Source of the DNA: Fidelibacterota bacterium UBA7300
GTDB taxonomy: Bacteria; Fidelibacterota; Marinisomatia; Marinisomatales; UBA2128
NCBI GenBank assembly: GCA_002471865.1
Contig: DKQU01000004.1
Span: forward strand, 1 to 14,045
Direction of reading: 5' to 3'
Length of the DNA stretch: 14,045 nucleotides
Each line of letters begins with the position of its first letter. Positions within the stretch are counted from its first letter, which is position 1. Below the pieces are notes generated by a model. It was given only the letters and a program-made list of their open reading frames with translations. It did not search any database and was not told the DNA's origin. Of the stretch, positions 5,123-13,153 are shown in pieces. A program made the translations under genes and the position numbers.

Positions 5123-7491
5123 TTAGAAGATTATTTATTACGTTTACCTCCCTATTCTTGATTGCAATACTTTCCGGGCAATCTACTGAAAGAATTACTC
5201 TTCTGGGTGTAGAAGTATTGGGGAGCAAATACGTATCGGATGTCTATATCCAGAAGACGTCTGGATTGGTGATTGGCCGCGAGATTCTCCCTGGTGATTT
5301 TGCTGCTGCTGTGAAGAAACTATGGGACTCGAATGCCTTTGGAGAGATTCAAATCACTCTTGATGAAGAGACCGAAGAGGGTATATATATCATTATAGAA
5401 GTTGTTGAAAATCCAGAACTAGGGAAGATAGATTATATCGGCGACAAAAAGAAACAGAAAGAAATTGAAGAAGAACTTAATCTCTTCAAGGGGATGAGGA
5501 TTCCTCCGTATCTCCTCACGTCTATAGAAAATAGCGTTAAAGAAATGTATGCTGAGGATGGATATCTAATGGCTGAAGTCACTGCAGAGTTAAAGGAAGG
5601 TGAGACTGAAGGTCGAAAGAATCTGCTTATAACAATTGATAAAAAAAGTAAAGTTAAAACTCGAAAAATCCATTTTATAGGTAACGAGGCATTTTCCGAA
5701 AGGAAACTGAGGAAGCAGCTTAAGGAGACCAAAATACAAGCTTGGTATCTATTTTGGCGATCGAATTTCGATGAAGATAAATATTTTAGTGACAAAGATT
5801 TATTGTCTGCGTATTACAGAAACAACGGCTACAGAGATTTTCGCGTCGTTTCTGATACAGTTTACTTTTCTGAAGAGGAAGATGGTTTCGTCATTGAGAT
5901 TGAGATTGATGAGGGTAACCAATATTATTTCAGGAATTTTTCGTGGTTAGGGAATACAATTTTCAGTGACGAACAACTGTTTTATCGCCTAAACATCCAT
6001 CCTGGAGACCAATTTAATCAAGAACAGTTTGACTTGGCTCTTTATGAACGTGTCCAGGGAAGTTATATGGATGACGGTTACATCTACAGTCAGGTAATTC
6101 CCGAAATTTCACCGGTTGGAGCAGATTCTCTTGATGTGAGATTCACTATTACTGAAAACAATCAGGTTTCTGTCCGGAAAATCAACATTGTTGGTAATAC
6201 CAAAACAAGAGAAAACGTTATTAGGCGAGAATTAAAATTGATGCCGGGAGATATTTTTAATCGTGAACTCTTAATGCGAAGTGCTCGGGAGATCATGATC
6301 CTCAATTATTTTGCTGATGTGGTTCCGGATGTTTTACCTGTAGATGAAGATGAGATAGACTTGAGAATCAGCGTTGAAGAGAAAGTGTCCGATCAGGCAA
6401 CAGCTTCTATCGGTTTTGCTGGTGAGTACGGTGTCACTGGCGGAGGATCTGTGGAGTTCAATAATTTTTTGGGAAAAGGCCAGCAGCTCGCTTTCCGATT
6501 TCAGCAAGGTGCACAGGGAGTTAACAATTACTATTATAGTGGAGGTCAGGCACCCCGTTATCGTCAACTGTCATTCAGTTTTATTGATCCAATGGTTAAT
6601 GATACTCCTGTTTTGGTTGGGTTTTCCACCTTTTATTATCTGAGGGGGCAAAACAGCTCTTACTATGGTGTCCCTCTGGATAGGGAGGTTATAGGTGGTT
6701 CAGTGCGTTTTGGTAAAAGACTTAAGTGGCCAGACAATTATTTTAGAGCTACGTGGGTGCTGCAGGGGACCAGAAAATCATATAAGGGAACAGAAGCAGA
6801 TTTGGAAACGTATGTCAGCGGATTCAGTGAGACCACGGGGCTAAGTGTTGGGCAAGTAATTAGTCGTGACAGCCGGAATCACCCGGAATTTCCTTCCATG
6901 GGGTCGGTATTTACATGGTCATCAACTCTTTCCGGAGGACCCTTGCATACGCCTTGGTTTGATGTCCATGAAAATTTCCATAAGCATCTCTTCAAATTCG
7001 ATTGGTATGCTCCTGCGTTCTGGAAATTTGTTCTAACGAGTTCACTGCAATTTGGAGCTATAAAAGAAATTTCCACAGATGGGGTGGCAAGATCCATCGT
7101 CCCGGTTGATGATCGCTTTATTATGGGAGGTTCTGGAATCCCGTATGGTACAATGCTGCGTGGTTATGTTGATAATACAGTGGGGCCTTATAACGGAAGA
7201 CCGTTAGGCGGAAGAGTTATGATGAAGTACTCTACCGAGTTTAGAATGCGTTTTTCAGAGAATCCTACTGTGTATGGTCTAGCTTTCGCTGAAATGGGAA
7301 ATGTGTGGCAGGATTTTTCTGAAACAGATATATTTGATCTGAAGAGATCTGTTGGTGTGGGTATCAGGATGTTCATGCCAATGGTAGGAATGCTCGGTTT
7401 TGATATGGGTTACGGATTTGACGATATCCCTGCTACTTCTGAATCACCTGAAGGGTGGCGTTTTCATGTGTTGTTTGGGATGCCTTTTTAG
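5119..7491 (+). CDS. bamA: Outer-membrane protein assembly factor BamA (Omp85)
   Basis: This 790-residue protein inserts beta-barrel proteins into the outer membrane. A signal peptide (about 1-21, hydrophobic LFITFTSLFLIAIL, ending near SGQ) is followed by five POTRA repeats at roughly 26-97, 98-177, 178-265, 266-347 and 348-419. Each carries the characteristic glycine turn (for example LGSKYV, FIGNEAF, WLGNTIF, IVGNTKT). A C-terminal barrel (about 420-790) contains the L6 loop motif LRGY at 680-683 and ends in Phe, as Omp85 barrels do. The GTG start is forced: an in-frame TGA lies at 5113-5115, one codon upstream. It overlaps the uppS stop by 4 bases. The POTRA domains probably bind partners such as BamD, but none is encoded here. 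Confidence 0.96.
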   Translation: MIRRLFITFTSLFLIAILSGQSTERITLLGVEVLGSKYVSDVYIQKTSGLVIGREILPGDFAAAVKKLWDSNAFGEIQITLDEETEEGIYIIIEVVENPELGKIDYIGDKKKQKEIEEELNLFKGMRIPPYLLTSIENSVKEMYAEDGYLMAEVTAELKEGETEGRKNLLITIDKKSKVKTRKIHFIGNEAFSERKLRKQLKETKIQAWYLFWRSNFDEDKYFSDKDLLSAYYRNNGYRDFRVVSDTVYFSEEEDGFVIEIEIDEGNQYYFRNFSWLGNTIFSDEQLFYRLNIHPGDQFNQEQFDLALYERVQGSYMDDGYIYSQVIPEISPVGADSLDVRFTITENNQVSVRKINIVGNTKTRENVIRRELKLMPGDIFNRELLMRSAREIMILNYFADVVPDVLPVDEDEIDLRISVEEKVSDQATASIGFAGEYGVTGGGSVEFNNFLGKGQQLAFRFQQGAQGVNNYYYSGGQAPRYRQLSFSFIDPMVNDTPVLVGFSTFYYLRGQNSSYYGVPLDREVIGGSVRFGKRLKWPDNYFRATWVLQGTRKSYKGTEADLETYVSGFSETTGLSVGQVISRDSRNHPEFPSMGSVFTWSSTLSGGPLHTPWFDVHENFHKHLFKFDWYAPAFWKFVLTSSLQFGAIKEISTDGVARSIVPVDDRFIMGGSGIPYGTMLRGYVDNTVGPYNGRPLGGRVMMKYSTEFRMRFSENPTVYGLAFAEMGNVWQDFSETDIFDLKRSVGVGIRMFMPMVGMLGFDMGYGFDDIPATSESPEGWRFHVLFGMPF

Positions 7492-7556
7492 AGTGAGATA
7501 TTCGTAAATTCAATTAAATTACAAAATCTAACAATTCGTATTTTATTAACTGAATG

Positions 7557-7562
7557 AGGAGG
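7557..7562 (+). promoter_or_regulatory. Shine-Dalgarno that sets the GTG start of skp
   Basis: AGGAGG within GAGGAGGAAG lies 5 bases before GTG at 7568. It is the strongest ribosome-binding site of the envelope cluster and decides the start, since an in-frame TAA at 7547-7549 excludes anything upstream. The rest of the 76-base gap after bamA is AT-rich with no hairpin. Confidence 0.75.
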
Positions 7563-7567
7563 AAGTT

Positions 7568-8092
7568 GTGAAAATAGTGAAAAGAACCCTTTTATTAATG
7601 GGAATGATGGTTCTGCCTTTAACACTGACAGCACAGAAAATTGCTTTTGTGCAGGTTCAGTTAGTGTTGGGTGAGTGGGAAGAATATGGAGAAGTTGCAC
7701 GACAGCTTGAGCTTGATCTCCGTAAAGCCCAGTTTGAGTTTCAGGGGATGACCTTACAATTAGACAGTCTCCAGAGTGTATATAATGCTCAGCAAGCGAT
7801 GCTTTCTCCTACTGGACGGCGTGAAAAAGAGGCAGAGATCGTAGAACTTCAGCAGCGTGTTCAAGAGTTCCAACTGAACCAGACAAATGAATTCAGCCGA
7901 AAGCAGCAGGAAGCTGAAGGACCCCTTCTTGAGCGATTCCAGCTCGCAGTGCGAAAAGTGGCAAATGATAAAGGTTATGATATCATTTTTGATTCCGCGG
8001 CACTTCTTCACGCAGAACAGGTTTTTGATGTCACAGATGATGTATTGTATGAGCTTCGCAGGGGAGAACAATCGAGTCCGGACGGGAATTAA
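7568..8092 (+). CDS. skp: Periplasmic chaperone of the Skp/OmpH family
   Basis: Skp binds unfolded outer-membrane proteins as they leave the Sec machinery and hands them to the BAM complex. This 174-residue version has a signal peptide (VKIVKRTLLLMGMMVLPLTLTA) cleaved near TA-QK. KIAFVQVQLVL follows, the typical first strand. A long charged, glutamine-rich helical region (about 40-125) forms the coiled-coil tentacle. The C-terminal strand is GYDIIFDSAALL, and DVTDDVLYEL is the usual family ending. The GTG start is supported by AGGAGG 5 bases upstream. It follows bamA, as in many Gram-negative genomes. It shares the frame of lpxD, from which a TAA separates it. Confidence 0.92.
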   Translation: MKIVKRTLLLMGMMVLPLTLTAQKIAFVQVQLVLGEWEEYGEVARQLELDLRKAQFEFQGMTLQLDSLQSVYNAQQAMLSPTGRREKEAEIVELQQRVQEFQLNQTNEFSRKQQEAEGPLLERFQLAVRKVANDKGYDIIFDSAALLHAEQVFDVTDDVLYELRRGEQSSPDGN

Positions 8093-8095
8093 TTC

Positions 8096-9118
8096 TTGTC
8101 AACTCTTCGCGAACTGGCCCTTCTAGTTGATGGCGAGGTGGTGGGTGATCCGAATGTAGAAATTACTGGAGTTGCCGAAATCCACAACGCCAGCACTGGG
8201 TCTATATCATTTTTGCTGCATAAGAAAAATCAATCTTATTTAGAATCCACTAAAGCCTCTGCAGTTGTAGTCTCAAAAAGCGAATCTTCAGGGAATACGA
8301 ATTTATTAAAGGTAGAAAATCCCTCCTTAGCGTTCATTCATATTCTGGAGCATTTTAGCCCTGAGATTTCGGCCGAAGAGGGAATCCACCCAACTGCACT
8401 GATTGATCCTGAATCTAAGATCGGTAAAGATGTTGCTATCGGAGCATTCGCAGTCATTTCTTCCGGGAGTGATATTGGCTCAGGCGTATCAATAGGGTCC
8501 CATGTGATTATCGAAAGTGGAGCCGTGATTGGTGAAGGTTCTAAAATCGGAGGTGGAGTTATTGTGGGGCATAACTGTGAAGTGGGGTCAGATACCATCA
8601 TCCAAGGCGGTACAGTTATTGGATCCCATGGATTTGGATTTACAACAGAGAAGGATGAACATCACAGGATTCCCCAGCTTGGCCGGGCTGTTCTTGGAGA
8701 CAATGTGGAAATTGGTGCCAATTGCGCCATCGATCGCGGAACCTTAACGGATACGGTTATCGGTGACGGCACAAAACTCGATAATTTGGTGCATATTGCT
8801 CACAATGTTAAAATTGGTAAGGGGTGCCTTATTACTGCCCACGTGGCGATCGCAGGAAGTACTGTCGTAGGAGACTATGTCGCTTTTGGCGGTCAGTCTG
8901 GAGCTACGGATCATGTGGAAATTGGTGATCGAGCCCGGATCGCTTCCAGAGGCGGAATCACCAAGTCAGTCCCCGGTGGTAAAACCTATTCCGGCATGCC
9001 CGCCCGTGAAGCGATGGAGCAGAACAAATTGGACGCCTATATTAATAGATTGCCTGAGCTGGTGAAGAGAGTACAGGCTCTGGAACAAAAATTAGAAAAC
9101 AGAAAGGGCAAGAAGTGA
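8096..9118 (+). CDS. lpxD: UDP-3-O-acylglucosamine N-acyltransferase LpxD
   Basis: LpxD adds the second, amide-linked acyl chain from acyl-ACP to UDP-3-O-acyl-glucosamine, the third step of lipid A synthesis. The 340-residue protein has an N-terminal uridine-binding domain (LRELALLVDGEVVGDPNVEI, 4-23). Next is a left-handed beta-helix of hexapeptide repeats (about 100-290). The catalytic motif DNLVHIAHN has H236 equivalent to the E. coli catalytic histidine. YSGMPARE leads to a C-terminal helix (LVKRVQALEQKLENRKGKK). The start must be TTG at 8096, because the TAA that ends skp at 8090-8092 is in the same frame. No strong Shine-Dalgarno is seen, so reinitiation after skp is likely. It overlaps lpxC by 4 bases. 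Confidence 0.96.
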   Translation: MSTLRELALLVDGEVVGDPNVEITGVAEIHNASTGSISFLLHKKNQSYLESTKASAVVVSKSESSGNTNLLKVENPSLAFIHILEHFSPEISAEEGIHPTALIDPESKIGKDVAIGAFAVISSGSDIGSGVSIGSHVIIESGAVIGEGSKIGGGVIVGHNCEVGSDTIIQGGTVIGSHGFGFTTEKDEHHRIPQLGRAVLGDNVEIGANCAIDRGTLTDTVIGDGTKLDNLVHIAHNVKIGKGCLITAHVAIAGSTVVGDYVAFGGQSGATDHVEIGDRARIASRGGITKSVPGGKTYSGMPAREAMEQNKLDAYINRLPELVKRVQALEQKLENRKGKK

Positions 9119-10041
9119 ATCTCTACCAGCAGACGATCGCCTCGTCCGTAAGTTGTTCCGGAGTTGGTCTCCATTCCGGAAAGATGTGTGAAATAACCCT
9201 TCGCCCGGCTAAAGAAAACAGCGGTATAACTTTTGTCCGAACTGATTTGGATTACCCTTCTGTCCCGGTTCATGTCTCTTTTGTTTCAGATACATCCCGT
9301 GGAACAACCTTGGTTCATGGTAGCGCTTCAGTCAGGACGATTGAACATATTTTGGCCGCATTTTCCGGACTTCAGATTGATAACGCAATAATTGAACTGA
9401 CCGCTGAAGAAATTCCAGCGATGGATGGGAGCGCAAACGATTTTGTGGAATTGATCAGAAAAGCCGGCATTTCAGCTCAGTCGAAAAAACGAGACATCAT
9501 TGTGATTGACCGAGAGATAGTGCTGAAGGATTCAACCAGCGGAGCAAGGATCGAAGCTCGCCCTTCTGACGAGTTTTGTATCAGCGGAACTATTGAATAC
9601 AGTGGTATTCTCGGACGGCAGTCAATGATGCTAAGAAACATGGAAAACTTCGTGGATGAGATTGCTCCGGCTCGCACATACGGTTTTCTCAGCGAATTAA
9701 AGGCGCTGAAAGAAGCTGATCTGGCTAAAGGCGGCAATCTGGAAAACGCTGTGGTATTTATGGACAATCCACTAAATAGTAAATTGCGGAAAGAGCTGGC
9801 GGAATTATTTGAAATAGACCCTGATGAAATGGCGGGGAATAATGGCATTTTAAACCAGGGTGGCCTAAGATTCCCGGATGAGCCTGTTCGGCACAAAGTA
9901 CTGGATCTGATAGGTGACTTAACATTGCTCGGTCAACCAATCCAAGGTGAGATCATCGCTCAAAAAATGGGACATTCGGCTAATGTTAATTTTGTAAAAA
10001 AATTAAAGCAGGAATACCTGCAAAAGGGGGTTATGGCGTGA
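9115..10041 (+). CDS. lpxC: UDP-3-O-acyl-N-acetylglucosamine deacetylase LpxC
   Basis: LpxC is the zinc deacetylase that commits UDP-acyl-GlcNAc to lipid A. The 308-residue protein begins QQTIASSVSCSGVGLHSGK. It carries TIEHILAAF (E77, zinc ligand H78), the EIPAMDGSA block, and FPDEPVRHKVLDLIGD (zinc ligands H260 and D264). GHSANVNFVKKL contains the catalytic-base histidine H287. The segment before the second zinc motif is about 20 residues longer than in E. coli and contains a GILNQGGLRF stretch, a form I associate with FCB LpxC. The GTG start overlaps the lpxD stop by 4 bases. In Bacteroidetes LpxC is fused to FabZ, but here fabZ is separate and overlaps by 4 bases. Confidence 0.96.
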   Translation: MNLYQQTIASSVSCSGVGLHSGKMCEITLRPAKENSGITFVRTDLDYPSVPVHVSFVSDTSRGTTLVHGSASVRTIEHILAAFSGLQIDNAIIELTAEEIPAMDGSANDFVELIRKAGISAQSKKRDIIVIDREIVLKDSTSGARIEARPSDEFCISGTIEYSGILGRQSMMLRNMENFVDEIAPARTYGFLSELKALKEADLAKGGNLENAVVFMDNPLNSKLRKELAELFEIDPDEMAGNNGILNQGGLRFPDEPVRHKVLDLIGDLTLLGQPIQGEIIAQKMGHSANVNFVKKLKQEYLQKGVMA

Positions 10042-10490
10042 GCGAAAAAGTATCATATGACATTCATCAGATAATGGACATAATGGCTCACCGTTATCCG
10101 ATTCTTCTGTTGGATAAAATTGTAGAAATGATTCCGGGTGAAAAGGTTATAGGAATAAAAAATGTGACAGTAAATGAACCGTTTTTTCAAGGTCACTTTC
10201 CAAACCGTCCGGTAATGCCAGGTGTTTTAATTATAGAAGCGATGGCTCAAGCAGGAGGCTTCTTGATTCTGAATACAGTTGAAGATCCCCTAACAAAGAA
10301 TATGTTTCTTGCATCCATCGAAAGAGCCCGATTTCGTAAACCAGTAGTTCCCGGCGATCAGCTTCGAATGGAGCTTATCATGGTAAAGTATCGTTTGAAT
10401 ACATGCAAAATTGAAGGGAAGGCTTTAGTAGGCGACGAAGTGGTCGTAGAACTTGCATATACAGCATCAGTCGTCCCCAGGGAGATATAG
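10038..10490 (+). CDS. fabZ: 3-hydroxyacyl-ACP dehydratase FabZ
   Basis: FabZ dehydrates 3-hydroxyacyl-ACP in fatty acid elongation and competes with LpxA and LpxD for the hydroxyacyl-ACP pool. This 150-residue hot-dog-fold protein has DIMAHRYPILLLDKI near the N-terminus. It then has the active-site block GHFPNRPVMPGVLIIEAMAQ with catalytic H53 and E67. RFRKPVVPGDQL follows at the dimer core. The start is GTG inside a GTGA overlap with the lpxC stop, with an AAGGGGG sequence about 7 bases upstream. The adjacent ATG at 10033 is in the lpxC frame and is not a fabZ start. The stop TAG at 10488 abuts lpxA. Confidence 0.95.
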   Translation: MSEKVSYDIHQIMDIMAHRYPILLLDKIVEMIPGEKVIGIKNVTVNEPFFQGHFPNRPVMPGVLIIEAMAQAGGFLILNTVEDPLTKNMFLASIERARFRKPVVPGDQLRMELIMVKYRLNTCKIEGKALVGDEVVVELAYTASVVPREI

Positions 10491-10495
10491 TCATT
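10479..10495 (+). promoter_or_regulatory. Ribosome-binding site and non-canonical start region of lpxA
   Basis: AGGGAG (10479-10484) lies at the end of fabZ. In the lpxA frame it is followed by ATA (10487), GTC (10490) and ATT (10493). ATT is 8 bases from the GGAG core, a normal spacing. ATA overlaps the fabZ TAG exactly as GTG overlaps TGA at three other junctions in the cluster. No ATG, GTG or TTG is in frame here. Confidence 0.5.
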
Positions 10496-11266
10496 TCTCA
10501 AAATATTCACTCAACGGCGATAGTTGATTCGTCTGCTTCACTCGGTAATAATGTAGACGTTGGAGCCTACTCTATAATTGATTCCGGCGTAACATTAGGT
10601 AACGGCTGTCGGATCAGTAATCATGTTACACTACGTTCTGGTGTTACCTTTGGAGATAATTGTACAGTTTTTCCAGGTGCTGTAATAGGTGAAATTCCCC
10701 AGGATATAAAATTTAAGGGAGAAGACTCAACGATACATATCGGTTCCAATGTTACTGTCCGTGAGTATGTCACCGTCCATCGCGGAACATCAGCCCGAGG
10801 TAAGACTATAGTTGGCAATAACTGCTACCTTATGGCCTATTCACATGTGGCTCATGACTGTGTTCTGGGCAAAGAAGTGATTTTGGTAAACGGAGTTCAT
10901 CTCGCAGGTCAAGTAGATATAAATGATCATGCTTTTGTAAGTGGGAATGTGGTGATTCATCAATTCACAAAAATAGGGTGTCATGCATTCATAGGTGGTG
11001 GATATAGAGTTGTACAGGATGTTCCCCCGTATATAATGGCAGCTAAAGAACCTCTTACGTTCACAGGAGTAAATCTAGTTGGACTCAAACGAGCCGGTTT
11101 TTCCAATGAAGTTCTTCGGAACCTCAAGGAAGCTTATCGTCTTCTTTACAGGTCTTCACTCAATGTCTCCCAGGCATTGGATGAGATCAGAAAGACACTC
11201 CCGGACACCGAAGAGATCAAGAACGTTCTCAGTTTCGTGGAAAATAGTGAACGGGGTATCATCTAA
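10493..11266 (+). CDS. lpxA: UDP-N-acetylglucosamine acyltransferase LpxA, non-ATG start
   Basis: LpxA transfers a 3-hydroxyacyl chain from ACP to the 3-OH of UDP-GlcNAc, the first step of lipid A synthesis. With the start at ATT 10493 it has 257 residues, against 262 in E. coli. The N-terminus is SQNIHSTAIVDSSASLG, followed by hexapeptide repeats and GEIPQDIKFKGE. VREYVTVHRGT comes next, then MAYSHVAHDC with catalytic H121. HQFTKIGCHAFIGGG aligns with the E. coli acyl-chain ruler and keeps its glycine (G173), consistent with a longer, C14-like chain. GVNLVGLKRAGFS opens the C-terminal helical domain. The frame runs from the TGA at 10412 to 10832 without ATG, GTG or TTG, yet residues encoded from 10493 clearly belong to the family. 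A start at ATG 10832 would remove over 110 residues of the beta-helix. The alternative start ATA 10487 adds two residues. A sequencing error at the start is possible. Confidence 0.93.
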   Translation: MSQNIHSTAIVDSSASLGNNVDVGAYSIIDSGVTLGNGCRISNHVTLRSGVTFGDNCTVFPGAVIGEIPQDIKFKGEDSTIHIGSNVTVREYVTVHRGTSARGKTIVGNNCYLMAYSHVAHDCVLGKEVILVNGVHLAGQVDINDHAFVSGNVVIHQFTKIGCHAFIGGGYRVVQDVPPYIMAAKEPLTFTGVNLVGLKRAGFSNEVLRNLKEAYRLLYRSSLNVSQALDEIRKTLPDTEEIKNVLSFVENSERGII

Positions 11267-11990
11267 GTTTAGATTCTTCGGTCTGTGGGTACTCCTGCTT
11301 GTTTCTATTCTTAGAGCACAGGTTCCCGACTACGATCTTAATCCTTGGACAGGTGATAGTTTCGAGGAAAAGTCTGAACCGTTTTTTGAAATGTTGGCAT
11401 TGCAGACGACTGCTGTTCGGACTACAATCAGCAGTGACGAAGGAAGATTGGTTATAGGACTGCAACTATCAGGGGGAACTTCTTCCAGTGGAAATGAGCT
11501 GGGATTACTATCCGGTAAAGGTGGAGTCTTTCCAACGTTGGAAGGGGATTACTGGGTGGCAGGTAATCTGAGGTTACAAGGTACTTTTACGGGGTTTGAG
11601 ACATCAGATGATATTGTATTTGCCAACAGCTACGGTTTTACCTATAGAATGGGTGAAGAAGAACAGGGTAAGTGGTTGCTATCATTTCTTCGAAGCAGGA
11701 TGGAAGGTCCGGATGACTTTTTCTTCAAATGCCTTGTTGTGAGCATAGGTCGGAAGATAAATTACAACGATATAAGTTTTGGTTTAGGTACGGGATTGTC
11801 TTTATACAATAGCGGAATCCATATTTCGGGAGTTGAAGAAGGTTTGTTTTCCAAGCGAATGGAAGGGACAGTAGGGATGTTGACGTTACGAGGAGATAAG
11901 AAGATTTCGCCTCACCTGGAAGCAGGTATGGAACTTCGACTAAGTCCAACCTCTGTTTCCGTATCCCTCGGTTTGTATGGATTACTCTAA
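11247..11990 (+). CDS. Exported protein of unknown function, possible outer-membrane barrel
   Basis: The family is not recognised. From GTG 11247 the product has 247 residues. It begins with a classic signal peptide (basic KFRF, hydrophobic FFGLWVLLLVSIL, cleavage near LRA-Q) and then VPDYDLNPWTG. The rest alternates polar and hydrophobic residues in strands separated by Gly/Asp/Asn turns, with aromatic residues at strand ends. It finishes in several amphipathic strands (ending SVSLGLYGLL). This suggests a small outer-membrane beta-barrel, though the last residue is Leu rather than Phe. It overlaps the lpxA end by 20 bases, and its TAA shares one base with the dxr ATG. The frame is open further upstream (ATG 11079), but that part only shadows lpxA, and the signal peptide fixes the true start near 11247. 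Position between lpxA and dxr suggests an envelope role. Confidence 0.72.
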   Translation: MNGVSSKFRFFGLWVLLLVSILRAQVPDYDLNPWTGDSFEEKSEPFFEMLALQTTAVRTTISSDEGRLVIGLQLSGGTSSSGNELGLLSGKGGVFPTLEGDYWVAGNLRLQGTFTGFETSDDIVFANSYGFTYRMGEEEQGKWLLSFLRSRMEGPDDFFFKCLVVSIGRKINYNDISFGLGTGLSLYNSGIHISGVEEGLFSKRMEGTVGMLTLRGDKKISPHLEAGMELRLSPTSVSVSLGLYGLL

Positions 11991-13153
11991 TGACTAAGCG
12001 GATATCAATTTTAGGTTCTACCGGTTCCATTGGACAAAATGCTCTAAAGGTGATTAACCACCTTGGTGACGGATTTGAGGTTAAATATTTAACTGCTGCC
12101 CGGAGCAGTGAAATTTTGATTGAACAGGTAAGGAAGTTTCAGCCTGAAGCAGTAGCAGTTGTCGATTCCATTGCTGCCATTGAGGTGAAAGAGGCTTTAT
12201 CCGGTAGCGGAGTAGAAATCTTGTCTGGAAGAGAAGGTCTGCTGGAACTAGCATCGCGAGACGATATAGATGTAGTTCTCAACGGATTGGTAGGGAGCGC
12301 CGGCATGGAACCGACGATTCGAGCTCTGGAGGCCGGAATAGATGTGGCACTGAGCAACAAGGAAAGCCTTGTCATGGCTGGTGAACTGATTGAGAACATT
12401 AAAAAGGAGACAGGAGCAGAAATCTATCCTGTGGACAGCGAGCACAGCGCCATATGGCAGTGTCTGAGGGGAGAGGATAAGAGCAACATCCGCCGGATTA
12501 TTCTCACCGGTTCCGGTGGTCCATTTAGAACAAGGCCGTTGGAAGAGTTCCTGGAGATCACTTTGGAAGAGGCGCTGAACCATCCCAATTGGAAGATGGG
12601 TAACAAAATAACAATTGATTCTGCTACCATGATGAACAAAGGACTAGAAGTCATCGAGGCTCATTGGCTATTTGGGACTGGAAGAGAACAGATTGACATT
12701 GTGATTCATCCGCAATCCATTATCCACAGTATGGTGGAGTTTTCCGATGGTTCAATCAAAGCTCAATTGGGATTACCTGACATGAAACTACCAATTCAGT
12801 ATGCCCTTACTTATCCTGAGCGGGTAGAAGCTGATTGGGAAGACGCTAAGTTCTCGGACATTTCATACCTCACTTTTGAGGAGCCGGATTTCGTAAAGTT
12901 TCCGTGCATTCGATTAGCGTATGAAGCGCTTCAGCGTGGTGGATCAGCGCCGGCAGCGCTGAATGTGGCCAATGACAATTCGGTGGCTGCTTTCTTGGCG
13001 GGAGAGATTTCGTTCACCGAAATTGCCACTCTAAATGAAATGGCACTGGTTGAACATGATTGGACTTCTCAACCTGATTTGGACTTTCTTCTTGAGTTAG
13101 AGTCGTGGGGAAAACAATTTATCGATAATAAGAAAGAGACGGTTACTGTATGA
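11990..13153 (+). CDS. dxr: 1-deoxy-D-xylulose 5-phosphate reductoisomerase
   Basis: Dxr rearranges and reduces DXP to 2-C-methyl-D-erythritol 4-phosphate with NADPH, the committed step of the MEP isoprenoid pathway and the target of fosmidomycin. The 387-residue protein has the NADPH motif GSTGSIG at 9-15 and ALSNKESLVMAG in the linker. PVDSEHSA holds metal ligands D149 and E151. ILTGSGGPFR comes next, then the active-site loop around HPNWKMG. MNKGLEVIEAHWLF supplies the third metal ligand E220. HPQSIIHSMV and the C-terminal helical domain follow. All catalytic elements are present. Its ATG overlaps the upstream stop in TAATG, and its own stop overlaps rseP in ATGA. Dxr and RseP are commonly adjacent. 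Confidence 0.97.
   Translation: MTKRISILGSTGSIGQNALKVINHLGDGFEVKYLTAARSSEILIEQVRKFQPEAVAVVDSIAAIEVKEALSGSGVEILSGREGLLELASRDDIDVVLNGLVGSAGMEPTIRALEAGIDVALSNKESLVMAGELIENIKKETGAEIYPVDSEHSAIWQCLRGEDKSNIRRIILTGSGGPFRTRPLEEFLEITLEEALNHPNWKMGNKITIDSATMMNKGLEVIEAHWLFGTGREQIDIVIHPQSIIHSMVEFSDGSIKAQLGLPDMKLPIQYALTYPERVEADWEDAKFSDISYLTFEEPDFVKFPCIRLAYEALQRGGSAPAALNVANDNSVAAFLAGEISFTEIATLNEMALVEHDWTSQPDLDFLLELESWGKQFIDNKKETVTV

Noticed and set aside
7568..9118. Skp and LpxD as one gene split by the TAA at 8090
   Set aside because: They share a frame, but each is a full-length member of its own family with a natural N-terminus, and Skp is secreted while LpxD is cytoplasmic.
9477..9896. A 139-codon minus-strand open frame opposite lpxC
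   Set aside because: It is antisense to a well-conserved enzyme, is Ser/Arg-rich, and shows no motif or ribosome-binding site.
11079..11246. Upstream extension of the exported unknown to ATG 11079
   Set aside because: This part lies entirely in the lpxA coding region in another frame and would bury the signal peptide in the protein interior.
10832..11266. lpxA as a 144-residue gene from ATG 10832
   Set aside because: More than 110 residues of clear LpxA beta-helix lie in the same open frame upstream, including the GEIPQD and VHRGT motifs, so this would be a truncation.
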